From the NCBI RefSeq assembly GCF_000330885.1, contig NC_020059.1, positions 3,151,001 to 3,215,000 on the forward strand: 64,000 bases of DNA. The letters run 5' to 3'. This document shows, in pieces, positions 54,260 through 63,285 of this stretch. Both the position numbers and the translations under genes were made by a program. The DNA comes from Rhizobium tropici CIAT 899 (GTDB taxonomy: Bacteria; Pseudomonadota; Alphaproteobacteria; Rhizobiales; Rhizobiaceae). How positions within the stretch are numbered: the stretch's first letter is position 1; the number at the start of each line of letters is the position of its first letter. The notes under the pieces are model-generated. The model saw only the letters and a list, made by a program, of their open reading frames with translations. It did no database searches and was not told the DNA's origin.

Positions 54260-56413
54260 ATGGCCTTGGAGATTGTGGTAACTACCAGCCGTTGGAAGAA
54301 TGATCCGACATCCCGAGCGCTGGTCGGCTATCTTCAAGAAAATCAATCCGTATTAGGCCTCAACGATGCCGTTATTTATTACGATTTTCCAGCATATGTT
54401 GACTATGAGGCCTCTCTTTTTCGACCGGATGTGCTCATTCTTTCGCCCTCACATGGCTTTGTTGCAGTGCGGGCTTTGGACAACTCAATGTTCCAACGAT
54501 CGAAGGAGACACTTAATGAGATCGATGCCGCACTCGATGACTTTTCAAGTAACTTGCATTCTCGCCTCATCCGTAGCCGCGAACTTCGTCGCAGCCGAAC
54601 ATCGTCCGTTGTCGAGATCCACACAATAATACTCCTTAGTCCTGACATTGGGGTATCAACCGCTGAAAGCGACAGTATAGAATCCACAGTCTGCGCGAGT
54701 TTGGAATCCCTTGCTGAGGTTCTCAAACGCGTCAGAGGAGAGCCGCTCGATGCTCCCATTGTTGCAGAGGTACGCTCTGTCGTAGAGGGAGCAAAGGCTC
54801 TAACGAAACCGTCAAAGCGGATCATCGAAGATGCAGTAAAGCAGCCGCTTGCAGCAGCGTTAGCTAGGCTGGAAAATGAGATAACGAACTTCGATGAGAA
54901 GCAACGGCGTATTGCGCTGGTGGACGTTGGCGGGCCTGCGCGCATAAGAGGGCTTGCGGGTTCAGGGAAGACGGTCATCCTAGCGATGAAAGCCGCTCAC
55001 ATCCATCTCACTAATCCCGACAGCTTAATCCTCATTACTTTTTATACGAAAAGCCTCCGAGCGACCATCAAGACGTTGGTCACCAAGTTTTATAGACTCT
55101 ACTCTGACAGCGACCCGGATTGGAAAAAAGTTCAGATTCGTCACGGATGGGGTGGTGCTAGCGTACCCGGCGTTTATTCAGATGCCTGTATGCGGAGCGG
55201 GCGACCAGCTCTAACATTGCCCGAAGCGAAACGCCTAGCAAAACGTGGCGAGACCGCATTTGGAGCCGCTTGTGCGGACCTCTTGAACAGCAATGCGGTT
55301 CGCCCATACTACGACTACGTCTTGATCGATGAGGGACAAGATTTTCCCGACAGCTTCTATCGGCTCGCGTTTCACCTCGCGAAGGGAGAACGAGACAAAA
55401 AATCGGTTATTTGGGCTTATGATGAACTTCAGGACATCTTGAATGTGAAGATTCGCCAGCCGATCGATCTATTTGGGCGGGATGAGAATGGCATACCTCT
55501 AGTTGATCTAGACAGAACATCTAACCAGGTTCCGCCTGGCGCAACTAACGACGCCGTGCTTAGCAAAGCATATCGAAATCAACGGGACGTTCTGGTTTCG
55601 GCACACGCCTTGGGGTTTGGCGTTTACAGCAATAGCGTCGTACAAATGCTAGAAAGCGCTGAGCATTGGGAAGATGTCGGGTACGAAGTACTATCCGGTC
55701 CTCTCCAAACCGGTAAGCCCGTTGAAGTCCTCAGGCCCGATCGAAATAGCCCTCTCAACATCGCAGACATTCCTGGCTGGCCTACTATTGAAACCTTCGT
55801 TGCAAGAAACCTCGAAGAAGAAGTTGATTGGGTTCTTGCACAAATCGCTTCATTCATTGGCGGAGGCCTAGAGCCTGATGAGATTCTGGTGGTTGCCCTC
55901 GATGACCGTCATGCGCGAGGATACCTCACTCGGATCGCCGAGGGATTATCATTAGTCGGCGTGTCGTCAAACAACGTAATTGCAGACCCTTACAATGAAC
56001 CACCCTTTACAATTTCAGGCAAAATCACGCTATCGACTGTTTATCGAGCGAAAGGCAACGAAGCTGCGGCTGTGATTGCGGTCGGTATTGACGCCGTCGA
56101 AACGAGATTAAGAGATGGGCGAAACAAAATCTTTACGGCCTTTACACGGTCAAAAGCGTGGCTACGTGTCAGCGGCGTGTTTCGGGCAGGGGCACCGATC
56201 ATAACGGAGCTGCAAACCGCCATCGCGAACGCTCCGAAAATAAGCTTCGTTATGCCTGACTTGAACGAAATCGAAACAATTCAGAGAGGATTCAGTAAGA
56301 AGCAAACTGCTGCACGGGCAGCGAGAGAGCAATATCTCAAAAAGCTTAGAGATGCCGGATTCTCCGATGACGAGATAGAGGAGGAAATGCAGCAAGGGCT
56401 TATAAATGAATAA
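54260..56413 (+). CDS. UvrD-like SF1 helicase with degenerate N-terminal nuclease-like domain
   Basis: A 717-residue ATP-dependent helicase. The core has a Q-motif-like DEKQRRIA (near 213), Walker A RGLAGSGKTVILAMKAA (230-246), Walker B VLIDEGQDFPD (about 354-364), motif III YDELQ, motif IV AYRNQRD (near 437), motif V STVYRAKGNEAAAVIAVG (592-609) and motif VI FTAFTRSKAWLRV (624-636). Residues 1-120 look like a NERD/PD-(D/E)XK fold: RPDVLILSPSHGFVAVRAL aligns with the D...GI.V.E.K pattern, but the E.K pair is lost. The C-terminus ends in a helical RAAREQYLKKLRDAGFSDDE. AGGAG precedes the ATG. It overlaps the DUF2290 gene by 8 bases. G+C is well below neighbours. Confidence 0.85.
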   Translation: MALEIVVTTSRWKNDPTSRALVGYLQENQSVLGLNDAVIYYDFPAYVDYEASLFRPDVLILSPSHGFVAVRALDNSMFQRSKETLNEIDAALDDFSSNLHSRLIRSRELRRSRTSSVVEIHTIILLSPDIGVSTAESDSIESTVCASLESLAEVLKRVRGEPLDAPIVAEVRSVVEGAKALTKPSKRIIEDAVKQPLAAALARLENEITNFDEKQRRIALVDVGGPARIRGLAGSGKTVILAMKAAHIHLTNPDSLILITFYTKSLRATIKTLVTKFYRLYSDSDPDWKKVQIRHGWGGASVPGVYSDACMRSGRPALTLPEAKRLAKRGETAFGAACADLLNSNAVRPYYDYVLIDEGQDFPDSFYRLAFHLAKGERDKKSVIWAYDELQDILNVKIRQPIDLFGRDENGIPLVDLDRTSNQVPPGATNDAVLSKAYRNQRDVLVSAHALGFGVYSNSVVQMLESAEHWEDVGYEVLSGPLQTGKPVEVLRPDRNSPLNIADIPGWPTIETFVARNLEEEVDWVLAQIASFIGGGLEPDEILVVALDDRHARGYLTRIAEGLSLVGVSSNNVIADPYNEPPFTISGKITLSTVYRAKGNEAAAVIAVGIDAVETRLRDGRNKIFTAFTRSKAWLRVSGVFRAGAPIITELQTAIANAPKISFVMPDLNEIETIQRGFSKKQTAARAAREQYLKKLRDAGFSDDEIEEEMQQGLINE

Positions 56414-57107
56414 AGCAGAATGGATGGCGCAAATCCGCAAGGTCTGGGACTATACAAAAGCCTTGCATGTTGACGAGATTTTTTCTGGCCCCGTAGCTCT
56501 TGAAGTGTCTGAAGACTTCAAAAGGGTAGCCGTCGATCCAAACTCGACTTACGAAGACCTTTATCTGATCGGACTTCGCGAATCCCAGTATAATATTCTG
56601 CTCAGGGATTACTCCTTCTTTCAATTCGGAGTTGGTGGTAACGACGGGGTTCGATTTGCGTACTATCCTAATCCGTTTTTCGGCGCATCCAAGACTGCGG
56701 TAGCTGAACTAACGGAAATGCAAGAATTCGTAGCAGAAGGGATCATCGACGTTGATGAGTTTCTTCACCGTGCTTCAGAAGTTAGGCGCCCCCAACATCC
56801 TCCTTTGGTCCGGTATGATTATGCGTTGGATCAATATGTCGAAGCAACGCATCCTTGTTCACATCTCCATCTCGGATTTCACGGGGAAAACAGATGGGCG
56901 GTCCGGCGGTACCTCACGGTTACCGCCTTTGCGCTGCTCGTATTTCGGCTTTTCTATCTCGAGCACTGGATGACGGCCGAACTGGTGCGGAGCGGTGAAC
57001 AGGAATTAACGATGGATAGGCTTCTTGAAATCGCTAAGACCGAATCCCGACTGCTTTATGCCAATGAATTTTCCGAAGCTGAGGGACGTCGTTTTCATCT
57101 AGCTTAA
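56406..57107 (+). CDS. DUF2290 family protein, helicase partner
   Basis: A 233-residue soluble protein. The strings LVRYDYALDQY (about 135-145) and SHLHLGFHGENRW (about 151-163), followed by the aromatic helix TAFALLVFRLFYLEHW, match the remembered DUF2290 pattern (RYDY...HLHIG...F..F....FY). The paired His residues could bind metal or act in catalysis, but no known active site is recognised. Its ATG lies inside the helicase stop region, so the two are translated together. Codon use is as A+T-rich as the helicase gene. Family function is unknown. Confidence 0.72.
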   Translation: MNKAEWMAQIRKVWDYTKALHVDEIFSGPVALEVSEDFKRVAVDPNSTYEDLYLIGLRESQYNILLRDYSFFQFGVGGNDGVRFAYYPNPFFGASKTAVAELTEMQEFVAEGIIDVDEFLHRASEVRRPQHPPLVRYDYALDQYVEATHPCSHLHLGFHGENRWAVRRYLTVTAFALLVFRLFYLEHWMTAELVRSGEQELTMDRLLEIAKTESRLLYANEFSEAEGRRFHLA

Positions 57108-57290
57108 CGTCTTCCAAAAGGTCGTTAACACGATCGCCGAGCCGTGTCTTATCTTCGTGGCAATTGAAGCGATATTCAGCGCAAACAAAGATGTTGTTGG
57201 CACTGGGCAGATTCTCCACCCCAATTCCGCTGCAATCCCCCGTTTACCCTTCTCCCATCACATCCATCCTGGCCCGGGAGAAAAGCCTCA

Positions 57291-58355
57291 ATGTCGAAAC
57301 TACGCGTCGCCGTTCTGTTTGGCGGTCAGTCCAGCGAGCATGAGGTTTCCGTCATGTCGGCCCGCAATGTCGTCAAGGCGATCGATCGCGCGAAATATGA
57401 GATCGTGCCGATCCTGATCGATCGCGCCGGGCGCTGGCTGCTGGTCCAGGAAAAGGGCGGCGTGCTGCCGGAGCCGATTGCCTATGAGGGCACAGAAGTC
57501 TGCCTGGTTCCGGGCGGCAAGGGCCGGCTGATGGCGCTGGAAGGTGCCGGGGCGCGCGAGCTGCCGGCGGTCGACGTGCTGTTTCCGGTGCTGCATGGGC
57601 TGAACGGCGAGGATGGCTCCATTCAGGGCCTTGCCCAGATCGTCGGCCTGCCCCTCGTCGGCTGCGGCATTCTGGGCTCGGCCAATGCGATCGACAAGGA
57701 TATGGCAAAGCGCCTGCTGCGCGAGGCCGGCCTGCCTGTTGCCCTCTCGGTTACGCTGACGCGTGGCGAAAAGCCCGATTTCGATGAGATCGTGAGCGCG
57801 CTCGGCTCACCCGTCTTCGTCAAGCCCACGCGCCAGGGCTCGTCGGTCGGCGTCAGCAAGGTGCAGGATGCCGCAGCCTTCGAGAGCGCGCTGGCCGAGG
57901 CCTTCCGGCATGACTGCAAGGTGCTGGTGGAAGAATTCGTGCGCGCCCGCGAGATCGAATATGCGGTGCTGGAGCAGCCGGATGGCACGCTCTTCGTCTC
58001 CGTGCCGGGCGAGATTGCGACGGCCGCGACCCACGGCTTCTATTCCTACGAGGCGAAATATCTCGACCAGCATGGCGCCGTCGTCACCGTGCCGGCGGAT
58101 ATTCCGGCCGGGACGGCGGAGGCGATGAAGCGCATGGCGGCGGATGGTTTTCGCGCGCTCGGATGCGAAGGGCTGGCGCGCGTCGATTTCTTTTTGCGGC
58201 CGGATGGCAGCGCCGTCATCAACGAGATCAATACCATGCCCGGCTTCACCAATATCAGCATGTATCCCAAGGCCATGAGCGCCTCGGGCATTTCCTATCC
58301 GGAGCTCATCAGCCGCCTGATCGAGCACGGGCTTGCGCGGGCGCGGCAGGGCTAA
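57291..58355 (+). CDS. ddlA: D-alanine--D-alanine ligase, DdlA type
   Basis: A 354-residue ATP-grasp ligase that joins two D-Ala for peptidoglycan. The N-terminal VLFGGQSSEHEVSVMSARNV and LHGLNGEDGSIQGL are diagnostic. The ATP-grasp residues are in FVKPTRQGSSVGVSKV and VEEFVRAREIEYAVL, and the end has DFFLRPDGSAVINEINTMPG. The 354-residue length is that of the longer DdlA group, as opposed to DdlB in division clusters. GGGAG precedes the ATG. It stands alone, just right of the helicase cassette. Confidence 0.95.
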   Translation: MSKLRVAVLFGGQSSEHEVSVMSARNVVKAIDRAKYEIVPILIDRAGRWLLVQEKGGVLPEPIAYEGTEVCLVPGGKGRLMALEGAGARELPAVDVLFPVLHGLNGEDGSIQGLAQIVGLPLVGCGILGSANAIDKDMAKRLLREAGLPVALSVTLTRGEKPDFDEIVSALGSPVFVKPTRQGSSVGVSKVQDAAAFESALAEAFRHDCKVLVEEFVRAREIEYAVLEQPDGTLFVSVPGEIATAATHGFYSYEAKYLDQHGAVVTVPADIPAGTAEAMKRMAADGFRALGCEGLARVDFFLRPDGSAVINEINTMPGFTNISMYPKAMSASGISYPELISRLIEHGLARARQG

Positions 58356-58376
58356 ATCAGGTAACACTGCCCGCCG

Positions 58377-58724
58377 TCAGACCTTTTCCGTCTTCTTCAC
58401 CTTGACCTTCGGCTCCACCGGCGCATCCGGCGTCGGCGCCAGGAGCTTTCTGAGCGAGGCGATCTTATCCTTGACCAGCGGGCGGAAGCGGCTGGCGCGA
58501 TAGGGCATGTCGGCGGCGCCATAGCCTTCCGGCCCGTCGTCATTGCCGCGATGGATTTCCTCCAGCTTCACGCCGATGAAGGTGCCGTCGACATAATGCG
58601 TGTACTCGCCGACCCAGCGGATGGTGTAGATCGTCCCCTTGCGGATCAGCTGATCGATGCTGACATGCTTGAATTTGTCGTCGATGCAGACGACCTTCTG
58701 GCCCACATGGAAATCGTAACTCAC
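58377..58724 (-). CDS. Hypothetical protein
   Basis: A 115-residue protein. GTG at 58724 is chosen because AAGGAGGG lies just ahead; the frame stays open 15 codons further. The N-terminal two-thirds looks like a small beta-domain (HVGQKVVCIDDKF, then KGTIYTIRWVGEYTHYVDG, as in short SH3/KOW-like folds), followed by MPYRASRFRPLV and a Lys-rich tail. Similar short proteins ending in FRASRFRP are found in rhizobial genomes and prophages. Function unknown. It is convergent with ddlA. Confidence 0.7.
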   Translation of the reverse strand: MSYDFHVGQKVVCIDDKFKHVSIDQLIRKGTIYTIRWVGEYTHYVDGTFIGVKLEEIHRGNDDGPEGYGAADMPYRASRFRPLVKDKIASLRKLLAPTPDAPVEPKVKVKKTEKV

Positions 58725-58865
58725 CCTGCCCTCCTTGAAGCGACCGAAGCGATCCGCCGCGCCGTTCACTTACAAGCATATCCGCATATGCGCCAGTGGG
58801 TAAACGCGGGCAGACGTCGCAGCCCGGGTGGATGAAATGGCAGGCAGTTGCATATGGACAGATGA

Positions 58866-59017
58866 GCCCCTCATCCGTCCTCTCACAGTTTCGCTTCGCT
58901 CAACTGCTCTAGTCCACCTTCTCCCCGCCCCTTCGACAGGCTCAGGACGGGGCGAAGGGGCTTGGCGGGATCGCCCCCTCTCCCTGTCAAAACGGGGAGA
59001 GGGTTGGGGTGAGGGGC
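58866..59017. repeat. Palindromic intergenic element, 152 bp
   Basis: The outer arms GCCCCTCA and TGAGGGGC enclose inner hairpins, including CCCCTTCGACAGGCTCAGGACGGGG-type sequence (quoted in part: CTTCGACAGGCTCAGGAC), CACCTTCTCCCC and GGGGAGAGGG. The same CCTCATCC...CTTCTCCCC look is seen at 9391-9540. No gene is seen from 58725 to 59182 (458 bp) apart from this element. Confidence 0.75.
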
Positions 59018-59182
59018 ATTTTTATATTTCATATCCGACGGCCCGACATGACTCGGTGACAAAGCAACCCGTTGACATCCTTCATGGAAGGCTGAAGATT
59101 GCGCTTCGTCCGAGCCGCCGCAAGGTCTCACGTCCATTTCCATATCCGATACCCGCAAGGCCCGCTGAAGGCTTTTCCGCCA

Positions 59183-60363
59183 ATGCCCACTCTCCGCCTC
59201 ATTGCCGACGATTTGACCGGCGCGCTCGATACCGCCGTCGAATTCGTCGGTGTCTACGGGCCAATCGCGGTCGAGCGCAGCGATGCTCTTTCCGCGAAGC
59301 TGCCGGATTGCCTGGCGATCGACAGCGGCACCCGAGAGAAAACAGCCGCCGAAGCAGCTGATATCGTCGCCGGCATTGCGCCGCTGCTGCAAGGCGCCGA
59401 TCTTGCCTTCAAGAAGGTGGACAGCCTGTTTCGCGGCCCCTGGGCGGCGGAATTGGCCGCCTGCTTCCGGCTCGGCCACTGGCGGCATTGCATCCTCGCG
59501 CCGGCCTTTCCGCATCACGGGCGGCATACACGCGGCGGCCGGCAGGTGCTTTATGCCGGCAAGGACGCCTGGCGCGACATCAGCGGCGATCTCGTCACGC
59601 ATTTGCGAGCCGAGGGATTGCCGGCCTTCAACACGACGCTCGATAACCTCGAAAACCAGCCCATTCCGGATGGCATCCATGTTTTCGATGCACATACGGA
59701 TGACGATCTCGATGCCGTCATCGCATGGGTATCGTCGCAGATGGAAGGGCCGGTCCTCTGGAGCGGCACCGGCGGTCTCGCCCGCGCTCTGGCACGCAAT
59801 ATCGACCGGGCAATGCACCACCGCTCTCACGCCAGGAAGAACGAGAGCAAACGCTACCCAACGCTATCGGTCCCCATCTCGCGCAAGCTGCAAAGGCCGG
59901 TGCTTGGCCTGTTCGGCTCGGATCAGCCGATCACGTTGGCGCAGCTCCAGGCTTGTGGCCCCAATTGGTTGAAGCTCGGCGAAGGCGCTGATGCCGACGC
60001 CATCGACAATCAAATTCAGCAAAGTGGCGTCGCCATGGTAAGCCTCGATCTGCCGACAGGGCTTGAGCGCGATGATGCTGCAAGACGGATCGCGGCGAGC
60101 TTCGGCGGCATGGCCAAGACGCTGCCGGCCCCAGGCACATTGATCGTCGCCGGTGGCGAGACCCTGCGCAATCTCTGCTCGGCGCTCGATGTGGCAGCCC
60201 TCAGCATCACCGGCCAGGCCGCACCCGGCCTCCCCCGCTCGACGATTGTCGGCGGTGCCTGGGAAGGAACGACCGTCATCTCCAAATCGGGTGCCTTCGG
60301 CGGCCCGACCCTATGGCGCGACCTCCTGAATGAAAACGGGCTGATTGCCGGAGGAGAAGAACC

Positions 60364-60367
<4 letters not shown>
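59183..60367 (+). CDS. Four-carbon acid sugar kinase family (DtnK-like, DUF1537)
   Basis: A 394-residue kinase of the OtnK/DtnK/DenK family. The N-terminal LRLIADDLTGALDTAVEFV and the substrate-region FKKVDSLFRGPWAAELA are family signatures; the C-terminal nucleotide domain has LIVAGGETLRNL and ISKSGAFGGPTLWRDLL. Such enzymes phosphorylate D-threonate, D-erythronate or related acids at C4. The partner PdxA-like gene, overlapping by 4 bases, favours D-threonate (the DtnK-PdxA2 route). Start at 59183, well inside the longest frame. Confidence 0.88.
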
Positions 60368-61380
<1,013 letters not shown>

Positions 61381-61783
61381 GCTTGGTGCCGCATCGGCCA
61401 AATACCTCTCTCGCCTATCGCACCCCTGATACCCCCCTCTGTCCCCTTCGGGACATCTCCCCCACATGGGGGGAGATCGTTCGGAGTATGTCGCCCCGTT
61501 TCAGCTAAAACAACAAGAACACAGCAATCAGCAAATTTAATGCTTGCTTGAGGCAGGAAAGTGCAGCGAGTTACCAATCTCCCCCCTTGTGGGGGAGATG
61601 TCCCGAAAGGGACAGAGGGGGGCAGCGCGCCCTCCGCGAGTTCACAATCGATATCTAAAAGACAATTCTGCCCGCCTGCATCGCGTTGAAAGGCATTTTT
61701 CAGAGCTCGGTGTCGGCATCCTGTTTCCTCAGACGTCCTCCGGCAGCTTAGCTGGAGAAGTCCATCCGAGAGAGGAGCACCCA
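61381..61783. other. Intergenic region pdxA2-like / VOC gene (403 bp)
   Basis: Most of it is the nested palindromic element at 61432-61625. The remaining 150 bases before the VOC gene should hold its promoter. No open frame here is convincing. Confidence 0.6.
61432..61625. repeat. Nested inverted-repeat element, second large copy
   Basis: The left half (CCCCCCTCTGTCCCCTTCGGG, then ACATCTCCCCCACATGGGGGG) and right half (TCTCCCCCCTTGTGGGGGAG, then ATGTCCCGAAAGGGACAGAG) are inverted copies, each able to fold by itself. The string TTACCAATCTCCCCCC is shared with 21495-21718; centre sequence is different. It is most likely the transcript end of dtnK-pdxA2. Confidence 0.8.
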
Positions 61784-62257
61784 ATGTCCAAGATTGCCCC
61801 ATGCCTGTGGTTTGCGCGGGAAGCCGAGGAGGCTGCGAATTTCTATGTCTCGCTCTTCCCCGATTCCCGGATCGACCACGTGCAAAAGAACATTGTCGAC
61901 ATGCCCTCCGGCAAGTCCGATGAGATTCTGGTCATTACTTTCACGCTCGCCGGCCAGCGCTTCATGGCATTGAACGGCGGCGACCGCATCGAATACAATC
62001 ATGCGATCTCGCTGGAGGTGGATTGCGCCGACCAGGCTGAGGTCGACCGCCTTTGGGACGGTCTTGTCGATGGCGGCACTCCGGTGCATTGCGGTTGGGT
62101 GACGGATCGCTACGGTGTCTACTGGCAGATCGTGCCGGCGGTGCTCCGCAAGTATATCGCCGATCCGGATCCGGCAAAGGCCGCTCGCGTCATGCGGGCC
62201 TGGATGGGCATGGTCAAGCTCGACATTGCCGGGCTCGAAGCCGCCTATCGCGGCTGA
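61784..62257 (+). CDS. VOC-superfamily protein (PhnB / 3-dmu-9_3-mt type)
   Basis: A 157-residue protein with the glyoxalase/VOC fold. The N-terminal PCLWFAREAEEAANFYVSLF and FTLAGQRFMALNGGD, NHAISLEVDC and the end WQIVPAVLRKYI are signatures of the PhnB-like '3-demethylubiquinone-9 3-methyltransferase' Pfam family, whose name is misleading; no methyltransferase activity should be assumed. GAGAGGAG precedes the ATG. The repeat element upstream separates it from the pdxA2-like gene. Confidence 0.88.
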   Translation: MSKIAPCLWFAREAEEAANFYVSLFPDSRIDHVQKNIVDMPSGKSDEILVITFTLAGQRFMALNGGDRIEYNHAISLEVDCADQAEVDRLWDGLVDGGTPVHCGWVTDRYGVYWQIVPAVLRKYIADPDPAKAARVMRAWMGMVKLDIAGLEAAYRG

Positions 62258-62485
62258 GCATCTTCGCTGCCGGGAGGCTGCCCAAGTATGGCCTTCCGAC
62301 AATACCGTGAAAATCCCTGCAATTTCAGCGGTTCAGACCAATGCCGACGCCCGTAAGACTTGCAGCAACTCGAAGCTTGGAATACCGTCCGTTATAGGCT
62401 CGTCCAAGGCGGGTTTCTCGACACCATTCAAGCGATTGGACTGCCGCGCCGTTGAGGCACGACCCGGCAGGAAACGGCGGATTCC

Positions 62486-63229
62486 ATGCAGCAGCAAAGA
62501 GACCGCATCGATCTCACCGGACGCGACTATGCCGCGATCTATGCGCTGAGCGACATCCACGGCTCCTATGACGAAATGGTGGAGGCGGAAAGGCGCATCG
62601 TTTCGGACGCCCGCAATCTTCCCGGCCGAAAGCTCCTGATGTACCTCGGCGATTACGTCGATCGCGGCCCGCGCTCCGGCGATGTGCTCGCGCATCTCAG
62701 CGCGCCGCCGCCCGAGGGCTTCGACCGCTACGCGCTTTGCGGCAATCACGACGATGTCTTCCTGCGCTTTCTCGATGATCCCGAGACCAACAGCCACTGG
62801 CTCGAATTCGGCGCGCTGCCGACATTCGCATCCTACGGCATAGACGCCAGACATCTTCTCTTCGATCTAGGGTATAGTATCCGGCAATTGCGCGACATGA
62901 CGCTGAACGCGATGCCGCCGGCGCATGTCGATCTGCTGCGTTCATTGGCTGTAGCCGTCATTTTAGACTCGACGCTCTTCGTGCATGCCGGCATCAAGCC
63001 CGGCATCCCCTTAAGCATTCAGACGGACGAGGATCTGATGTGGATCCGCGAACCCTTCCTGTCGGAAGGGCCGCAACTGCCGCTGCTGGTCATCCACGGC
63101 CACACACCGCATTCGCACGCCACCTTCGGCTTGGGCCGCATTGGCATCGACACCGCCGTTTCCATGGGCGGAAGCCTGACGATCCTCAAGATCGCCGACG
63201 GCAGGCCGACAATCCTGCAGTCGATCTGA
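62486..63229 (+). CDS. Serine/threonine-type metallophosphatase
   Basis: A 247-residue calcineurin-like phosphoesterase of the bacterial PPP group. The metal motifs are YALSDIHGSYDEM, LGDYVDRGPRS and LCGNHDDVFLRF, followed by VHAGIKPGI and VIHGHTPHS. It would remove phosphate from proteins or act on diadenosine tetraphosphate (ApaH-like); either is possible. A terminator lies directly after the stop. The upstream 228 bases contain no other gene. Confidence 0.9.
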   Translation: MQQQRDRIDLTGRDYAAIYALSDIHGSYDEMVEAERRIVSDARNLPGRKLLMYLGDYVDRGPRSGDVLAHLSAPPPEGFDRYALCGNHDDVFLRFLDDPETNSHWLEFGALPTFASYGIDARHLLFDLGYSIRQLRDMTLNAMPPAHVDLLRSLAVAVILDSTLFVHAGIKPGIPLSIQTDEDLMWIREPFLSEGPQLPLLVIHGHTPHSHATFGLGRIGIDTAVSMGGSLTILKIADGRPTILQSI

Positions 63230-63236
63230 ACGGTTC

Positions 63237-63273
63237 AAACAAATATCCCGGCTCGAAGCCGGGATATTTGTTT
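63237..63273. terminator. Bidirectional terminator, 16-bp perfect stem
   Basis: AAACAAATATCCCGGC and GCCGGGATATTTGTTT pair perfectly around TCGAA. A T-run follows in both directions (ATTTGTTTC on plus, TATTTGTTT on minus), so it serves both the phosphatase gene and the convergent RND gene. Confidence 0.92.
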
Positions 63274-63285
63274 CTTTCAGGCGCC

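Noticed and set aside
57034..57219. 61-codon minus-strand open frame at the end of the DUF2290 gene
   Set aside because: It overlaps the DUF2290 3' end, has no good ribosome-binding site, and no family was recognised. A remnant of the transferred segment is possible but not supported.
54020..57290. att-site duplication of the tRNA-Thr 3' end or an integrase
   Set aside because: The tRNA tail was not found again between the cassette and ddl, and no integrase frame is present, so a classic tRNA-integrated island is not shown.
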